From Kitasatospora phosalacinea (lineage in GTDB: Bacteria; Actinomycetota; Actinomycetes; Streptomycetales; Streptomycetaceae): 36,891 nt of DNA. A program made the position numbers and the translations under genes. Under the pieces are notes generated by a model. It was not told where the DNA came from, searched no databases, and saw only the letters and a program-made list of their open reading frames with translations. Every line of letters begins with the position of its first letter. Within the stretch, counting starts at the first letter, position 1. The DNA is taken from assembly GCF_000716545.1 (NCBI RefSeq), contig NZ_JNWZ01000088.1, positions 1 through 36,891 on the forward strand. Reading direction: 5' to 3'. Below are positions 1 through 8,470 of the stretch, one piece after another.

Positions 1-1
1 G

Positions 2-340
2 GCCACTCCCCCGCCGCCCCCGCCCGCGCTGCCGCCGACCGTCCACCAGGCCCAGCAGCCCGGCGGCTACGGCTACCCGCAGCAGCAGCCGGGCTACGGC
101 TACCCGCCGGCCCAGCCCCCGCAGCAGCCCCCGCCGGGCGGTTACGGCTACCCGCAGCCCGCCGCCGCCCCGGGGTACGGCTACCCCCCGGTCCAGCCCC
201 AGCCCCCGCAGCAGGGCTACGGCTACCCGCAGCAGCCGGCCCCGCAGCCCGTGCGGCAACCGGCCCCGCAGCCCCCGCAGCAGCAGTCCGGCCCGCCGTT
301 CGCGCTGCCGCCGCAGGGGCCGCAGTTCCAGCCCCGCTAG
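2..340 (+). CDS. C-terminal tail of a Pro/Gln/Gly/Tyr-rich protein (partial, probably TerD-family)
   Basis: An open frame enters from the left edge and stops at TAG 338-340, giving about 112 residues. The whole segment is low complexity: Pro, Gln, Ala and five GYGYP units, ending in the phrase PPFALPPQGPQFQPR. No folded domain is visible, so function cannot be read from this piece. From memory, several streptomycete TerD-family and related stress proteins end in a disordered P/Q/GYGYP tail with a terminal LPPQGPQF-like phrase. With a TerA-like gene immediately downstream in convergent orientation and two TerD genes nearby, a TerD-family protein is my best guess. Other Pro-rich membrane or VWA proteins remain possible. 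The coding frame is certain; the identity is not. Confidence 0.6.
   Translation, partial: ATPPPPPPALPPTVHQAQQPGGYGYPQQQPGYGYPPAQPPQQPPPGGYGYPQPAAAPGYGYPPVQPQPPQQGYGYPQQPAPQPVRQPAPQPPQQQSGPPFALPPQGPQFQPR
65..229 (+). repeat. Five in-frame GYGYP-coding repeats
   Basis: The 15-nt unit GGCTACGGCTACCCG, or a variant with one or two changes, recurs at about 65, 92, 140, 173 and 215. The units are interspersed with Pro/Gln codons. It encodes GYGYP each time and is a coding repeat of a disordered tail, not a mobile repeat. Confidence 0.8.
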
Positions 341-386
341 CCGCGCCCCGCCCGCCGGGCCCCGCCCCCGCCGCCGCCCGGAGCGC

Positions 387-1130
387 TCAGCTCCCGGACT
401 CGGCGGGGGTCTTGTACCCGCGCTCCCACTGCATGCCGAAGCCGTACAGCCGGTCCAGGTCGGACTGGAAGCCGTGCACGTACCGCACCTCGCGGCGGAT
501 CGTCAGCTTGCCCTCCCCGTCGTTCTCGATCAGCACCACCGCGCACGAACGGGCCGCCGGGGCGCGCTCGTCGAGCTTGATCTCGATCCGCGGGCCGCTC
601 TGCGGGACGATGGTGACCACCGCGTGGGTGCGGTCGAAGGCCGGGGTGTCGTCGTAGATGTAGACGAAGATCAGCAGCCGCTTGAACTGGTCCTTCTTCT
701 CCAGGTTGACGTGCATGGTCTCGCCGGAGGGCGCGCCCGACACGTCGTCGCCGGAGAGCTTGATGTAGGGCGGCTTGTTCAGGTCGCCGAAGAGCCGGCC
801 GAGCGGCTGCACCACGCCCCGGGTGCCGTCGGCGAGTTCGTACATGCAGGCCAGGTCGAGGTCGACGCCCACCGGCGCGGACTCGGCGTTGACCGGCTCC
901 AGCGGACGCAGGATCCGCGGGTCGAAGAAGCGGCGCAGCGCGCCGGCCGCGCCGGGGTGCTCGGCGGTGCGGGTCGACCAGTGCAGGTTGATGTACAGGT
1001 AACCGGTGGTGGCCGCGGAGCCGGTGATGGCGTGCTGCGGCCGGGACTTGGTCAACGTGACCTTGAACTGCCCGGCGGTGTCGAAGCTGTCGCTCCGGTC
1101 CCCCTTCAGGAACTCCCACACCGAGACCAT
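387..1130 (-). CDS. TerA-like tellurium resistance / stress protein
   Basis: This 247-residue protein begins MVSVWEFLKGDRSD and belongs to the TerD/TerA superfamily of calcium-binding stress proteins. Family signs are the strand pairs around residues 95-110 (VGVDLDLACMYELADG, the TerD-type DLD-A core), the acidic loop containing SGDDVSG, and the later segment RLLIFVYIYDDTPAF. It has no signal peptide or membrane segment, so it should be cytoplasmic. The ATG at 1130 is chosen because GGAGGA lies 4 nt upstream; an in-frame ATG at 1148 lacks a site. The gene converges with the P/Q-rich gene to its left and diverges from the DUF2637 gene, with a good promoter between. Ter proteins are linked to tellurite, colicin, phage and oxidative stress tolerance, but biochemical roles are poorly defined. 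The TerA assignment is by resemblance and could be another TerD-superfamily branch. Confidence 0.8.
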   Translation of the reverse strand: MVSVWEFLKGDRSDSFDTAGQFKVTLTKSRPQHAITGSAATTGYLYINLHWSTRTAEHPGAAGALRRFFDPRILRPLEPVNAESAPVGVDLDLACMYELADGTRGVVQPLGRLFGDLNKPPYIKLSGDDVSGAPSGETMHVNLEKKDQFKRLLIFVYIYDDTPAFDRTHAVVTIVPQSGPRIEIKLDERAPAARSCAVVLIENDGEGKLTIRREVRYVHGFQSDLDRLYGFGMQWERGYKTPAESGS

Positions 1131-1168
1131 CGCGTCCTCCCCCAGCACCGACTACCGTCCTCGCCTCT

Positions 1169-1198
1169 CCAATACCCACCCGGAGGGCCCTGAGTCAA
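1169..1198 (-). promoter_or_regulatory. Promoter of the TerA-like gene
   Basis: Read on the minus strand, TTGACT (1193-1198) and TATTGG (1169-1174) are separated by 18 nt. This is a good fit to the housekeeping sigma (HrdB) pattern and lies about 40 nt before the TerA-like start codon. Confidence 0.45.
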
Positions 1199-1221
1199 CG
1201 TCAACCCTCCGGTGCTCCGCG

Positions 1222-1251
1222 CTGGCAGAGGGTTCGTCACTCCCGTACGAT
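1222..1251 (+). promoter_or_regulatory. Candidate promoter of the DUF2637 gene
   Basis: CTGGCA (1222-1227) and TACGAT (1246-1251) are spaced by 18 nt. The start codon is at 1348, leaving a leader of about 90 nt. The -10 box is good and the -35 box is weak. Together with the box for the TerA-like gene this makes the 217-bp gap a divergent promoter region. Confidence 0.35.
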
Positions 1252-1347
1252 GCCCGCTCCCCGGACGCGATATCGTCTCTCCGCACAGGTGTACCGTGCG
1301 TCACCTCTCTTCCCCCTGCCCTGCGGAAAGCCGAGGCCCTCCCCGCG

Positions 1348-2493
1348 ATGAACCTCTCCTCCATACAGCTGGTCTGGGCCGTGGTAGGCGGTGCAGCCCT
1401 GCTGTTCACCGCCATCCTGGTGGCCTTCCTGCGCTTCAAGAACAACAAGCCGACCGATTCGGTCTCCGGCGACTCGTGGGAGCGCAGCGAGGAGCGCCGC
1501 CGCCGCAAGGAGGCCATCTACGGCGGCGCCTCCTACGTGCTGCTGTTCTGCTGCGCCGGCGTGGCCGCCGCGCTGTCGTTCCACGGCCTGGTCGGTTTCG
1601 GCCAGCAGAACCTGAACCTGTCCGGCGGCTGGGAGTACCTGGTGCCGTTCGGCCTGGACGGCGCGGCCATGTTCTGCTCGGTGCTCGCCGTCCGCGAGGC
1701 CAGCCACGGCGACGCCGCGCTCGGTTCGCGCATGCTGGTGTGGCTGTTCGCGGTCGCCTCGGCCTGGTTCAACTGGGTGCACGCGCCGCGCGGCGGCGCG
1801 CACGACGGCGCCCCGCAGTTCTTCGCCGGCATGTCGATCTCGGCGGCCGTGCTGTTCGACCGGGCGCTGAAGCAGACCCGCCGGGCAGCGCTGCGCGAGC
1901 AGGGCCTGGTGCCCCGTCCGCTGCCGCAGATCCGGGTGGTCCGCTGGCTGCGCGCCCCGCGCGAGACCTACGCGGCCTGGTCGCTGATGCTGCTGGAGAA
2001 CGTCCGCAGCCTGGACGAGGCGGTCGAGGAGGTGCGCGAGGAGCGGCAGGCCAAGATGGACGCCAAGCTGCGCGCCCGCAGCGCCGACCGCCGCGAGCGG
2101 GCCGAGCTGAAGGCCATCGCCCGCCAGGGCGGCGTGCTGGCCCGCGCCCGGCACGCCCGCCACGTGCCCGCGCTGGCCGCGGCCGGCAACGACGCCCCCT
2201 CCGCAACGGAGCCTGCCCTAGCCGCCGAGGAGACCACCCTCGACCGGGTCAGCGCCTCGGCCCTGGAGCCCGCCGCCCTGAACGCCGGCCGCCGCCCCCG
2301 CGCCGCCGTCGAATCGACCGGCAGCAGCTCCTCCTCGTCGTCCTCCTACTCGTCGAGCAGCGGTTCCTCGTTCTCCTCCGGCTCCCCGTACTCGTCCAGC
2401 GTCGACCTGACGATGGACGAGGACACCCTGTCGATGCCGAAGCTGGACTCGCTGGAGCGCAAGCTCCGGGCGATCGAGCAGCAGCTCGGCTGA
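1348..2493 (+). CDS. DUF2637 (SpdB-like) multi-pass membrane protein
   Basis: This 381-residue protein has a short N-terminal membrane segment (residues 6-27), a basic linker, then four hydrophobic segments between about residues 55 and 175, as in DUF2637 proteins. A long charged stretch rich in Arg, Glu and Ala follows. Next comes a Ser-rich linker with runs of eight and more Ser or Tyr (about residues 325-355) and an amphipathic C-terminal helix ending LERKLRAIEQQLG. DUF2637 proteins occur on streptomycete chromosomes and, as SpdB, on conjugative plasmids, where they assist mycelial plasmid spreading. Nothing here indicates a plasmid, so I make no transfer claim. ATG 1348 is preferred because the mature-looking membrane segment begins there, although the ribosome site is weak. 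Codon use matches neighbours. The cellular role is unknown. Confidence 0.75.
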   Translation: MNLSSIQLVWAVVGGAALLFTAILVAFLRFKNNKPTDSVSGDSWERSEERRRRKEAIYGGASYVLLFCCAGVAAALSFHGLVGFGQQNLNLSGGWEYLVPFGLDGAAMFCSVLAVREASHGDAALGSRMLVWLFAVASAWFNWVHAPRGGAHDGAPQFFAGMSISAAVLFDRALKQTRRAALREQGLVPRPLPQIRVVRWLRAPRETYAAWSLMLLENVRSLDEAVEEVREERQAKMDAKLRARSADRRERAELKAIARQGGVLARARHARHVPALAAAGNDAPSATEPALAAEETTLDRVSASALEPAALNAGRRPRAAVESTGSSSSSSSSYSSSSGSSFSSGSPYSSSVDLTMDEDTLSMPKLDSLERKLRAIEQQLG

Positions 2494-2510
2494 GCCGCGC
2501 CCCGCACGAC

Positions 2511-2556
2511 AAGAGCCGCGCCCGCCGGGGGAACTCCCCCGGCGGGCGCGGCTCTT
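2511..2556. terminator. Bidirectional terminator, perfect 21-bp stem
   Basis: Arms 2511-2531 and 2536-2556 are perfectly complementary over 21 bp with a 4-nt AACT loop. One end is AAGAG and the other CTCTT, so it can work both ways. It lies between the convergent DUF2637 and DUF475 genes. Confidence 0.85.
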
Positions 2557-2576
2557 CGCGGTGCGGCCCCGGTGCG

Positions 2577-3662
2577 CTAGCCCTCCGAGCCCGCGCCCTC
2601 CAGCGCCTGCTGGCGCTTGTTGCGGACCATCGAGGAGGCCAGTGCCGCGCCGATGAAGGCGACGCCGATCAGGCCGGTGACGATCTCCGGGATGTGGTGC
2701 TTGATCGAGACGAGCAGGATCAGCGCCAGCGCGCCGATCGCGTAGTGCGCGCCGTGCTCCAGGTACACGTAGTCGTCCAGGGTGCCCTTGCGGACCAGGT
2801 AGACGGTCAGCGAGCGGATGTACATGGCGCCGATGCCCAGGCCCAGGGTGATCTGGAAGATGTCCTGGGAGATCGCGAACGCGCCGACCACGCCGTCGAA
2901 GGAGAACGAGGCGTCCAGGACCTCCAGGTAGATGAAGAGGAAGAACGCGGCCTTGCCGCCGACCTGGACGATCGACTTGCCGCTGCGCTCGGCCTCCTCC
3001 TCGGCCTCGTGCTGCTCCTCCAGGCCGGATTCGAAGACCTCGGAGAGGCCGTTGACGGCGAGGTAGGTGGCGAGGCCGCAGATGCCGGCCAGCAGCACCG
3101 TCTCGGCGCGGTCACCGGCGAAGAAGCGGGAGGACAGGGCGAGCACCACCAGGGCGATGACCGAGGAGAGCGCGTCCAGCCTGCCGATCTTCTCCAGCGG
3201 CTTCTCCAGCCAGCGCAGCCAGTTGAAGTCCTTCTCCTCGAAGATGAAGTCGAGGAAGATCATCAGCAGGAAGATGCCGCCGAACGCCGCGATGGCCGGG
3301 TTGGCCATGTCGAGGTACTCGGCGTAGGTGTGGCCGTCGTGGGTCTTGCTGGAGTCGAGCGCCAGCGAGATGACGGTGCCGGGGCTGAGGTGCGCGGTGA
3401 GGCCGACGACCAGCAGCGGGAAGACCAGCCGCATGCCGAAGACCGCGATGAGCACGCCGACCGTGAGGAACAGCTTCTGCCAGAAGGCGTTCATCCGCTT
3501 GAGGACGGTGGCGTTGACGACGGCGTTGTCGAAGGAGAGGGAGATCTCGAGGATCGAGAGGATCAGGACGACGCCGAATCCTTCGGCCCCCCAGATCAGG
3601 CCGGCTGCGATCAGGCCGGCGATCGTGATGGCGAAGGACCATCCGAACGTACGGAGGAACAC
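2577..3662 (-). CDS. DUF475 (TerC-superfamily) integral membrane protein
   Basis: This 361-residue protein is dominated by hydrophobic segments. It carries the TerC-type signature twice: EISLSFDNAVVNATVLKRM near residues 38-56 and LEVLDASFSFDGVVGAFA near residues 233-250, where acidic residues sit inside membrane helices. This duplicated motif defines the DUF475/TerC fold, proposed to handle metal ions; manganese export is shown for some TerC relatives. A soluble acidic stretch (EEQHEAEEEAERSG) separates the two halves. The start is GTG 3662, with AGAAAGG upstream at a rather long spacing. It lies 60 bp downstream of the first TerD gene on the same strand, so the two are probably cotranscribed. 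That fits the known genomic pairing of TerC-type membrane proteins with TerD-type cytoplasmic proteins. Confidence 0.88.
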   Translation of the reverse strand: MFLRTFGWSFAITIAGLIAAGLIWGAEGFGVVLILSILEISLSFDNAVVNATVLKRMNAFWQKLFLTVGVLIAVFGMRLVFPLLVVGLTAHLSPGTVISLALDSSKTHDGHTYAEYLDMANPAIAAFGGIFLLMIFLDFIFEEKDFNWLRWLEKPLEKIGRLDALSSVIALVVLALSSRFFAGDRAETVLLAGICGLATYLAVNGLSEVFESGLEEQHEAEEEAERSGKSIVQVGGKAAFFLFIYLEVLDASFSFDGVVGAFAISQDIFQITLGLGIGAMYIRSLTVYLVRKGTLDDYVYLEHGAHYAIGALALILLVSIKHHIPEIVTGLIGVAFIGAALASSMVRNKRQQALEGAGSEG

Positions 3663-3722
3663 GGGGTCAGTTACCTTTCTGGCTGCCGGAATCGACCCGT
3701 TCCGGACTTGACTGTGGCTCGG

Positions 3723-4298
3723 TTACTGGACGTTGACGCCGAAGTCGAGCGCGATGCCGCGCAGGCCGGAGGCGTAGCCCTGGCCGACGGCGCGGAACTT
3801 CCACTCGCCCTGGTAGCGGTAGAGCTCGCCGAAGATCATGGCGGTCTCGCTGGAGGCGTCCTCGGAGAGGTCGTAGCGGGCGATCTCGCTGCCGTCGGCC
3901 AGGTTGACCACCCGGATGTAGGCGTTGGAGACCTGGCCGAAGCTCTGCAGCCGGGCGTCGGCGTCGTAGATGGAGACGGCGAACACGACCTTGTCGATCT
4001 GCACCGGCACCAGGTCGAGGTGCACCTGCACCACCTCGTCGTCGCCGTCGCCGTCGCCGGTGAGGTTGTCGCCCTGGTGCTCGACCGAGCCCTCGGGGCT
4101 GCGCAGGTTGTTGTAGAACACGAAGTACTCGTCGCCGATGACCCGGCCGCCGGAGCACAGCAGCGCACTGGCGTCCAGGTCGAAGGGCGCGCCGGTGGTC
4201 GAGCGGGCGTCCCAGCCGAGGCCGATCTGAACCTGCGTCAGGTTCGGTGCGGCCTTGGTCAGCGAGACGTTCCCGCCCTTGGCGAGGGTGACGGACAT
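3723..4298 (-). CDS. TerD-family calcium-binding stress protein
   Basis: A complete 191-residue TerD protein. It begins [15 protein letters not shown]. It contains the core [21 protein letters not shown], the acidic loop [11 protein letters not shown] that in TerD structures belongs to the calcium-binding region, and the conserved end [37 protein letters not shown] 4298 has GGGAGGAAG 5-6 nt upstream. It should be cytoplasmic. It precedes the DUF475 gene by 60 bp as a likely operon. It is about 75 percent similar by eye to the second TerD gene in this window, so the two flank the kinase gene as paralogues. Established knowledge places TerD in tellurite and general stress tolerance; in streptomycetes, TerD genes have been tied to calcium response and differentiation. 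The exact activity is unknown. Confidence 0.93.
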   Translation of the reverse strand: MSVTLAKGGNVSLTKAAPNLTQVQIGLGWDARSTTGAPFDLDASALLCSGGRVIGDEYFVFYNNLRSPEGSVEHQGDNLTGDGDGDDEVVQVHLDLVPVQIDKVVFAVSIYDADARLQSFGQVSNAYIRVVNLADGSEIARYDLSEDASSETAMIFGELYRYQGEWKFRAVGQGYASGLRGIALDFGVNVQ

Positions 4299-4692
4299 CG
4301 GCTTCCTCCCAGCTCCCGTCTCCGGGGCTCCCGGGGTGCGCATCGGTCGACTGCCGCCGGCCACCCGGGAGGGCCGGCGGGGCGCGCCCGGCGGACGCAC
4401 CCCAAGAGATCTACGCCCCCGAGCGGCCGTGCAGTGCTGCACACCCGACTGAACTTCCTGAACTCCGCGCGGACCCGGCCCGGTCACCCCGCCCGGCGGC
4501 TTCGGACCGCCCCGCGCACGCACCCCGGCCGGTGTGCGGATCGTGGCCGAATCTATCAAGCGCGCCCCGCCCCGCGGGCCGCCGCGGACCGCCCGGCCCC
4601 CGGTCGGAACCCGGCGGGTACGCTGCCGGAACCGCCGGACGAACCATCGCGCGGCAGCACGCACACGGACGAACAGAGGGAGCACGGTAGCG
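4299..4692. promoter_or_regulatory. 394-bp divergent intergenic region (terD / kinase) with palindrome and direct repeat
   Basis: I see no gene here. Two ordered elements stand out: a palindrome GTGCAG-TG-CTGCAC at 4429-4442 and a direct repeat CTGAACT-TC-CTGAACT at 4449-4464. They lie 130-165 bp upstream of terD and about 230 bp upstream of the kinase. A possible minus-strand -10 (TAGATC) lies near 4409-4414. I could not place convincing -35 boxes. The repeat period of 9 does not fit the 11-nt PhoP box. Confidence 0.35.
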
Positions 4693-7116
4693 ATGCCGTT
4701 CGAACCGCTCGACCGCGCCGACCCCGAGTCGGTCGGCCCCTACCGCCTGCTGGCCAGACTCGGTGTCGGCGGCATGGGCCGGGTGTACCTGGCCCGCTCC
4801 GCCGGCGGCCGGACGGTCGCGGTCAAGGTCGTCCGCGCGGACCTCGCCGGGGACGCCGACTTCCGCGAGCGGTTCCGCCGCGAGGTGTCCGCCGCGCGGT
4901 CCGTCGGCGGCACCTTCACCGCCCCGGTGGTGGACGCCGACCGGGACGGCGAGTCGCCCTGGCTGGCCACCGCGTACGTGCTCGGCCCGGCGCTGGACGA
5001 CGCGGTGCGCACCCACGGGCCGCTGCCGGTGGGGACGGTGCGCGCCCTCGGCGCGGGCCTGGCCCAGGCGCTGTCCGCGATCCACGCGGCGGGCCTGGTG
5101 CACCGCGACCTCAAGCCGTCCAACGTGCTGCTGGCCGCCGACGGGCCGCGGGTGATCGACTTCGGCATCGCCCGGGCGCTGGACGGCGACCGGATGACCT
5201 CCACCGGCGTGGTGGTCGGCTCGCCCGGCTTCATGAGCCCCGAGCAGGCCGCCGGGCGCCGCCTCGGCCCGGCCGGGGACGTGTTCTCGCTCGGCTCGGT
5301 GCTGGTGTTCGCCGCCACCGGCCACGGCCCGTTCGACCGCTCCGAGGACGGCGGGGCCCCGTCCGCGGCCTCGCTGCTGTACCGGGTGGTGCACGACGAG
5401 CCCGACCTGTCCGGGCTGCCCGAGCGGTTGCGGTCCGCGGTCGCCGCCTGCCTGGCCAAGGACCCGGCCGACCGGCCGGAGCCCGCCGCGCTCGGCGCGC
5501 TGCTGGGCGAGCCGGTCGCCCCGGCCCGCTCCGGCTGGCTGCCCGCCGCGCTGGCCTCGGACATCGCCACCCGCGCCGCCGAGGTGATGGACCTGGAGGC
5601 CCCGGTCCGCCCGGTCGACCCGCGGCCGGCCGCCGCCGCGCCCGCCGTCCCCACCCCGACCGAGGTCACGGCCGCCGACCCCACCCCGACCGAGGTCACG
5701 GCCGCCGACCCCGGCACCGTCCGGCTGCGGGCCGCCGACGCCCCGTCCGCCCCGGCGTCCGCCCACCCGGCGGCCGGGGCCGCCGCGCCGGCCGGGCACC
5801 CCACCGCGCCGGTCGGCTCCGCCCCGGCCACCGGGAGCCCCCGCCCGTCCCGCCGGGCGCTGCTGCTGGGCGGCGGCGCGGCGGTACTGGCCGGCGCGGG
5901 CGGCCTGACCGCCCGGGCGCTGGGCGGCGGTTCGGAGAAGGCCCCGGCCCCGGCCCCGCCGACCGGCAGCCCTTCCCCGGCCGCCGCGTCGAGCGCCGCC
6001 CCGTCCCGCGCCCCCGGCATGCCCCCGGCCCCGCTGTGGACGTACCGGACGGAGGCGAGCAACGCCGGCAGCCTCGGCATGGCCTTCTCCCCCGGCCTGC
6101 TGCACCTGGGCAACGCCGACCTGATCGCGGTGGACCTGGCCGACGGCAAGGAGAAGTGGATCACCAAGGACGCGATGGCCTACAACCTGGCCTGCGCGGG
6201 CGGGACGGTCAGCTACGGCACCGTCTCCGACCTGATCACGGTGGACGCCGCCACCGGCACCGTGCTGTGGAAGTACCGGGCCGAGCCCGGGAAGCCGAAC
6301 GGCATCCAGATCGCCTCGGACACGGTGCTGAACGCCGACGACCGCGCCGTGTACGCGATGTGCTCGTACCTGTCGCTGGACGACAAGGGCGTCGCCGACA
6401 TGGGCGCCAGGACCGGCAAGGGCATCATGGCGCTGTCCCGCAAGGACGGCTCGGTGCTGTGGAACCAGCACCGCCGGCAGACCGCCGACTACACCGTCAG
6501 CTCCGACCTGACCTCCGACACCCTGCTCTACACCGACAGCAAGGAGAACCTGGTCGCCCGCTCGCTGGCCGACGGCACCCAGACCTGGTTCGCCACCACC
6601 GACTCCCGCTCGGCGTACCAGCCGGTGCTGCAGGACGGCCTGGTGTTCTGCTCGGTCGACCCGAACGGCATCCAGGGCGTGCGGGTCTCCGACGGCGAGC
6701 AGGTCTGGGCGAAGACCTCGGACCGCTCGACCCGGATGTGGTACTCGGCGCCCGCGGCCGGCAAGCACGTCGTGTACTCGGTCCTCGGCGGCATGACGCT
6801 CACCTACCAGGGCACCACCTACACCCCGACCGCCCCGACCCGGGTGGTGGCCTTCAACGCCGCCGACGGCACCGAGCTGTGGCACCTGGAGCTGCCCACC
6901 GAGGTGTCGATGGACACCAACCCGGTGCTGGTCGGGGACACCCTGTTCGTGCCCACCGCCGACCACGGCGTCTACGCCGTCGACGTGGTGGCCCACAAGG
7001 TCCGCTGGGTGTTCCAGACCAACGCCGGCGCCGAACTCCCCTGGCACCTGGCCGGGAACGGGGACCTGCTGATCGCCGTCCAGGGCAACCGGGTGATGGC
7101 GCTGCCGCCCGAGTAG
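4693..7116 (+). CDS. Membrane Ser/Thr protein kinase with extracytoplasmic PQQ-type beta-propeller
   Basis: This 807-residue Hanks-type kinase has its kinase domain at about residues 17-270: Gly loop GVGGMGRVY, Lys45 in VAVKVV, catalytic HRD at 137-139 in [11 protein letters not shown] at 156-158, and [10 protein letters not shown] in the activation segment. All catalytic residues are present. A Pro/Ala/Thr-rich juxtamembrane linker follows, with a duplicated decapeptide. Next is one membrane segment near residues 387-413 ([15 protein letters not shown] after a double Arg), then a PQQ-like propeller from about 440 to the end with repeats such as [11 protein letters not shown] and [11 protein letters not shown]. 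The outer propeller is presumably the sensor; its ligand is unknown. ATG 4693 has AGAGGGAG at 4675-4682; an in-frame upstream ATG at 4534 would add a poorly coding stretch. It stands alone between two TerD genes on the other strand. Confidence 0.93.
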   Translation: MPFEPLDRADPESVGPYRLLARLGVGGMGRVYLARSAGGRTVAVKVVRADLAGDADFRERFRREVSAARSVGGTFTAPVVDADRDGESPWLATAYVLGPALDDAVRTHGPLPVGTVRALGAGLAQALSAIHAAGLVHRDLKPSNVLLAADGPRVIDFGIARALDGDRMTSTGVVVGSPGFMSPEQAAGRRLGPAGDVFSLGSVLVFAATGHGPFDRSEDGGAPSAASLLYRVVHDEPDLSGLPERLRSAVAACLAKDPADRPEPAALGALLGEPVAPARSGWLPAALASDIATRAAEVMDLEAPVRPVDPRPAAAAPAVPTPTEVTAADPTPTEVTAADPGTVRLRAADAPSAPASAHPAAGAAAPAGHPTAPVGSAPATGSPRPSRRALLLGGGAAVLAGAGGLTARALGGGSEKAPAPAPPTGSPSPAAASSAAPSRAPGMPPAPLWTYRTEASNAGSLGMAFSPGLLHLGNADLIAVDLADGKEKWITKDAMAYNLACAGGTVSYGTVSDLITVDAATGTVLWKYRAEPGKPNGIQIASDTVLNADDRAVYAMCSYLSLDDKGVADMGARTGKGIMALSRKDGSVLWNQHRRQTADYTVSSDLTSDTLLYTDSKENLVARSLADGTQTWFATTDSRSAYQPVLQDGLVFCSVDPNGIQGVRVSDGEQVWAKTSDRSTRMWYSAPAAGKHVVYSVLGGMTLTYQGTTYTPTAPTRVVAFNAADGTELWHLELPTEVSMDTNPVLVGDTLFVPTADHGVYAVDVVAHKVRWVFQTNAGAELPWHLAGNGDLLIAVQGNRVMALPPE
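5649..5708 (+). repeat. Exact 30-nt tandem duplication inside the kinase linker
   Basis: Positions 5649-5678 and 5679-5708 are identical and in frame, each coding [10 protein letters not shown]. The repeat sits in the disordered linker before the membrane segment, so copy number can vary without breaking the protein. It adds Thr residues that could be phosphorylated. Confidence 0.85.
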
Positions 7117-7124
7117 GAACGCGA

Positions 7125-7154
7125 CGGGCCGGGGCCGCGAACGGCCCCGGCCCG
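7125..7154. terminator. Bidirectional terminator, perfect 12-bp stem
   Basis: Arms 7125-7136 and 7143-7154 pair perfectly around a 6-nt loop. The element lies between the convergent kinase and second TerD genes and has no U-tract. Confidence 0.7.
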
Positions 7155-7173
7155 CACCGGACGCGACGCGCGG

Positions 7174-7749
7174 TCAGACGTTGACGCCGAAGTCCTGCGC
7201 GATGCCGCGCAGGCCGGAGGCGTAGCCCTGGCCGATGGCGCGGAACTTCCACTCGGCGCCGTTGCGGTACAGCTCGCCGAAGACCATCGCGGTCTCGGTC
7301 GAGGCGTCCTCGGAGAGGTCGTAGCGGGCGATCTCGGCGCCGCCGGCCTGGTTCAGCACCCGGATGAACGCGTTGCGGACCTGGCCGAAGCTCTGCTGCC
7401 GGTTCTCGGCGTCGTAGATCGACACCGGGAAGACGATCTTGGCGACGTCGGCCGGGACGTTGGCCAGGTCGACCTTGATCTGCTCGTCGTCGCCCTCGCC
7501 CTCGCCGGTGAGGTTGTCGCCGGTGTGCTCGACCGAGCCGTCGGCGCTCTTGAGGTTGTTGAAGAAGATGAAGTCGGCGTCGGAACGGACCCGGCCCTGG
7601 TCGGTGCAGAGCAGCGCGCTGGCGTCCAGGTCGAAGTCCGTGCCGGTGGTGGTGCGCACGTCCCACCCGAGGCCGACGACCACGGCGGTCAGGCCGGGCG
7701 CCTCCTTGGTGAGCGAGACATTGCCGCCCTTGCTCAGGCTGACACCCAC
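7174..7749 (-). CDS. TerD-family calcium-binding stress protein (second copy)
   Basis: A complete 191-residue TerD protein starting at GTG 7749, with GGAGG 5-7 nt upstream (7755-7759). It shares the same landmarks as the first copy: [33 protein letters not shown], the acidic loop [11 protein letters not shown], and the end [34 protein letters not shown]. Both copies have exactly the same length, which suggests an old tandem duplication later split by the kinase gene, or independent retention of two specialised copies. The peroxiredoxin gene lies 149 bp upstream on the same strand. A separate promoter candidate in that gap (TACGAT at 7793-7798) means it need not depend on read-through. Confidence 0.93.
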   Translation of the reverse strand: MGVSLSKGGNVSLTKEAPGLTAVVVGLGWDVRTTTGTDFDLDASALLCTDQGRVRSDADFIFFNNLKSADGSVEHTGDNLTGEGEGDDEQIKVDLANVPADVAKIVFPVSIYDAENRQQSFGQVRNAFIRVLNQAGGAEIARYDLSEDASTETAMVFGELYRNGAEWKFRAIGQGYASGLRGIAQDFGVNV

Positions 7750-7766
7750 GTGGTCCTCCAAGAAGT

Positions 7767-7812
7767 CGGGTTCCCGATCCGTCAACGGCCCGATCGTAGT
7801 GCCGGGTTCCCG
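7767..7812 (-). promoter_or_regulatory. Candidate terD promoter flanked by a repeated palindromic decamer
   Basis: On the minus strand a TACGAT box lies at 7793-7798, about 45 nt before the GTG start; the -35 region is poor. The decamer CGGGTTCCCG occurs at 7767-7776 and again at 7803-7812, on both sides of the box. Each decamer is itself palindromic apart from its TT centre, so these could be operator sites. The promoter reading is weak. Confidence 0.3.
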
Positions 7813-7898
7813 GCCCGCCGCGGCGACTCGGCCCGGCACCCGGTGGAAAGTCGCGCCGCACCGGGCCGAGCGGCGCGCGCGGGCCGCTCGCGGGAGCG

Positions 7899-8357
7899 TC
7901 AGAGCGCGCCGAGGGCGGCCAGGTACTCCCGGGTGTCGCGGGCGTCCGGCAGGCCGTTGACGACGCTCCAGCGGACGGTGCCCTCCTTGTCGATGACGAA
8001 GGTGCCGCGCACCGCGCAGCCCTTCTCCTCGTTGAAGACGCCGTACGCGCGGGAGACCTCGCCGTGCGGCCAGAAGTCCGACAGCAGCGGGTACTCCAGG
8101 CCCTGCTGGTCGCCGAAGACCCGCAGCGAGAACGGCGAGTCGTTGGAGACCGCGAGCACCTGCACCTCGTCGTTCTGCAGGCGCGGCAGCTCCTTCTGGA
8201 TCTCGCAGACCTCGCCGGTGCAGACGCCGGTGAAGGCGAACGGGTAGAAGACCAGGACGACGTTCTTCTCGCCGCGGAAGTCGGAGAGCTTCACCGGCGC
8301 GCCGTGCTGGTCCTTCAGCTCGAAGTCCGGGGCCTGGGTGCCGATCTCGACGGTCAT
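7899..8357 (-). CDS. Peroxiredoxin (AhpE / thiol-specific antioxidant type)
   Basis: A 152-residue thioredoxin-fold peroxidase that reduces hydrogen peroxide and organic hydroperoxides in the cytoplasm. The peroxidatic site is the segment [13 protein letters not shown], matching the PxxxTxxC motif with Cys46; Cys51 is five residues on. No distant resolving Cys in a C-terminal arm is seen. This fits the one-Cys AhpE branch, although Cys51 and a third Cys in [10 protein letters not shown] could form disulfides. ATG 8357 is preceded by AGGAAGG. The start region matches the family ([17 protein letters not shown]), so this gene looks intact. The same reading frame is open upstream all the way to the DUF3052 start at 8852, so the two are joined in frame in this sequence. 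The order peroxiredoxin, DUF3052, aceE is conserved in streptomycetes from memory. Confidence 0.92.
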   Translation of the reverse strand: MTVEIGTQAPDFELKDQHGAPVKLSDFRGEKNVVLVFYPFAFTGVCTGEVCEIQKELPRLQNDEVQVLAVSNDSPFSLRVFGDQQGLEYPLLSDFWPHGEVSRAYGVFNEEKGCAVRGTFVIDKEGTVRWSVVNGLPDARDTREYLAALGAL

Positions 8358-8470
8358 GAGGGGGCCTTCCTGCCTGGGCGGTGGTGCGGTCGGGAAGATC
8401 CTCCCACTCGCCCGCCCCCGTTCGGCCGTCCGGGTGAGCCCGGCGGGCCGTCCGGGCGGTCCGTTCGCCC

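Noticed and set aside
2321..2400. Ser-codon tandem run as a mobile or regulatory repeat
   Set aside because: It is an in-frame Ser/Tyr linker of the DUF2637 protein with mixed TCC/TCG codons, so it is a coding low-complexity region.
1348..2493. DUF2637 as evidence of a plasmid or integrative conjugative element
   Set aside because: SpdB relatives occur on plasmids, but no integrase, replication, TraB or attachment-site signal is seen, and neighbours are core genes.
4449..4464. A PhoP box made of the CTGAACT direct repeat
   Set aside because: PhoP sites use 11-nt units with a GTTCACC core; this repeat has a 9-nt period and a different core.
1212..7184. A nearly 6-kb open frame on the plus strand crossing several genes
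   Set aside because: It runs through genes on both strands with Arg/Pro/Gly-rich, domain-free translation; high GC suppresses stop codons, so it is a shadow frame.
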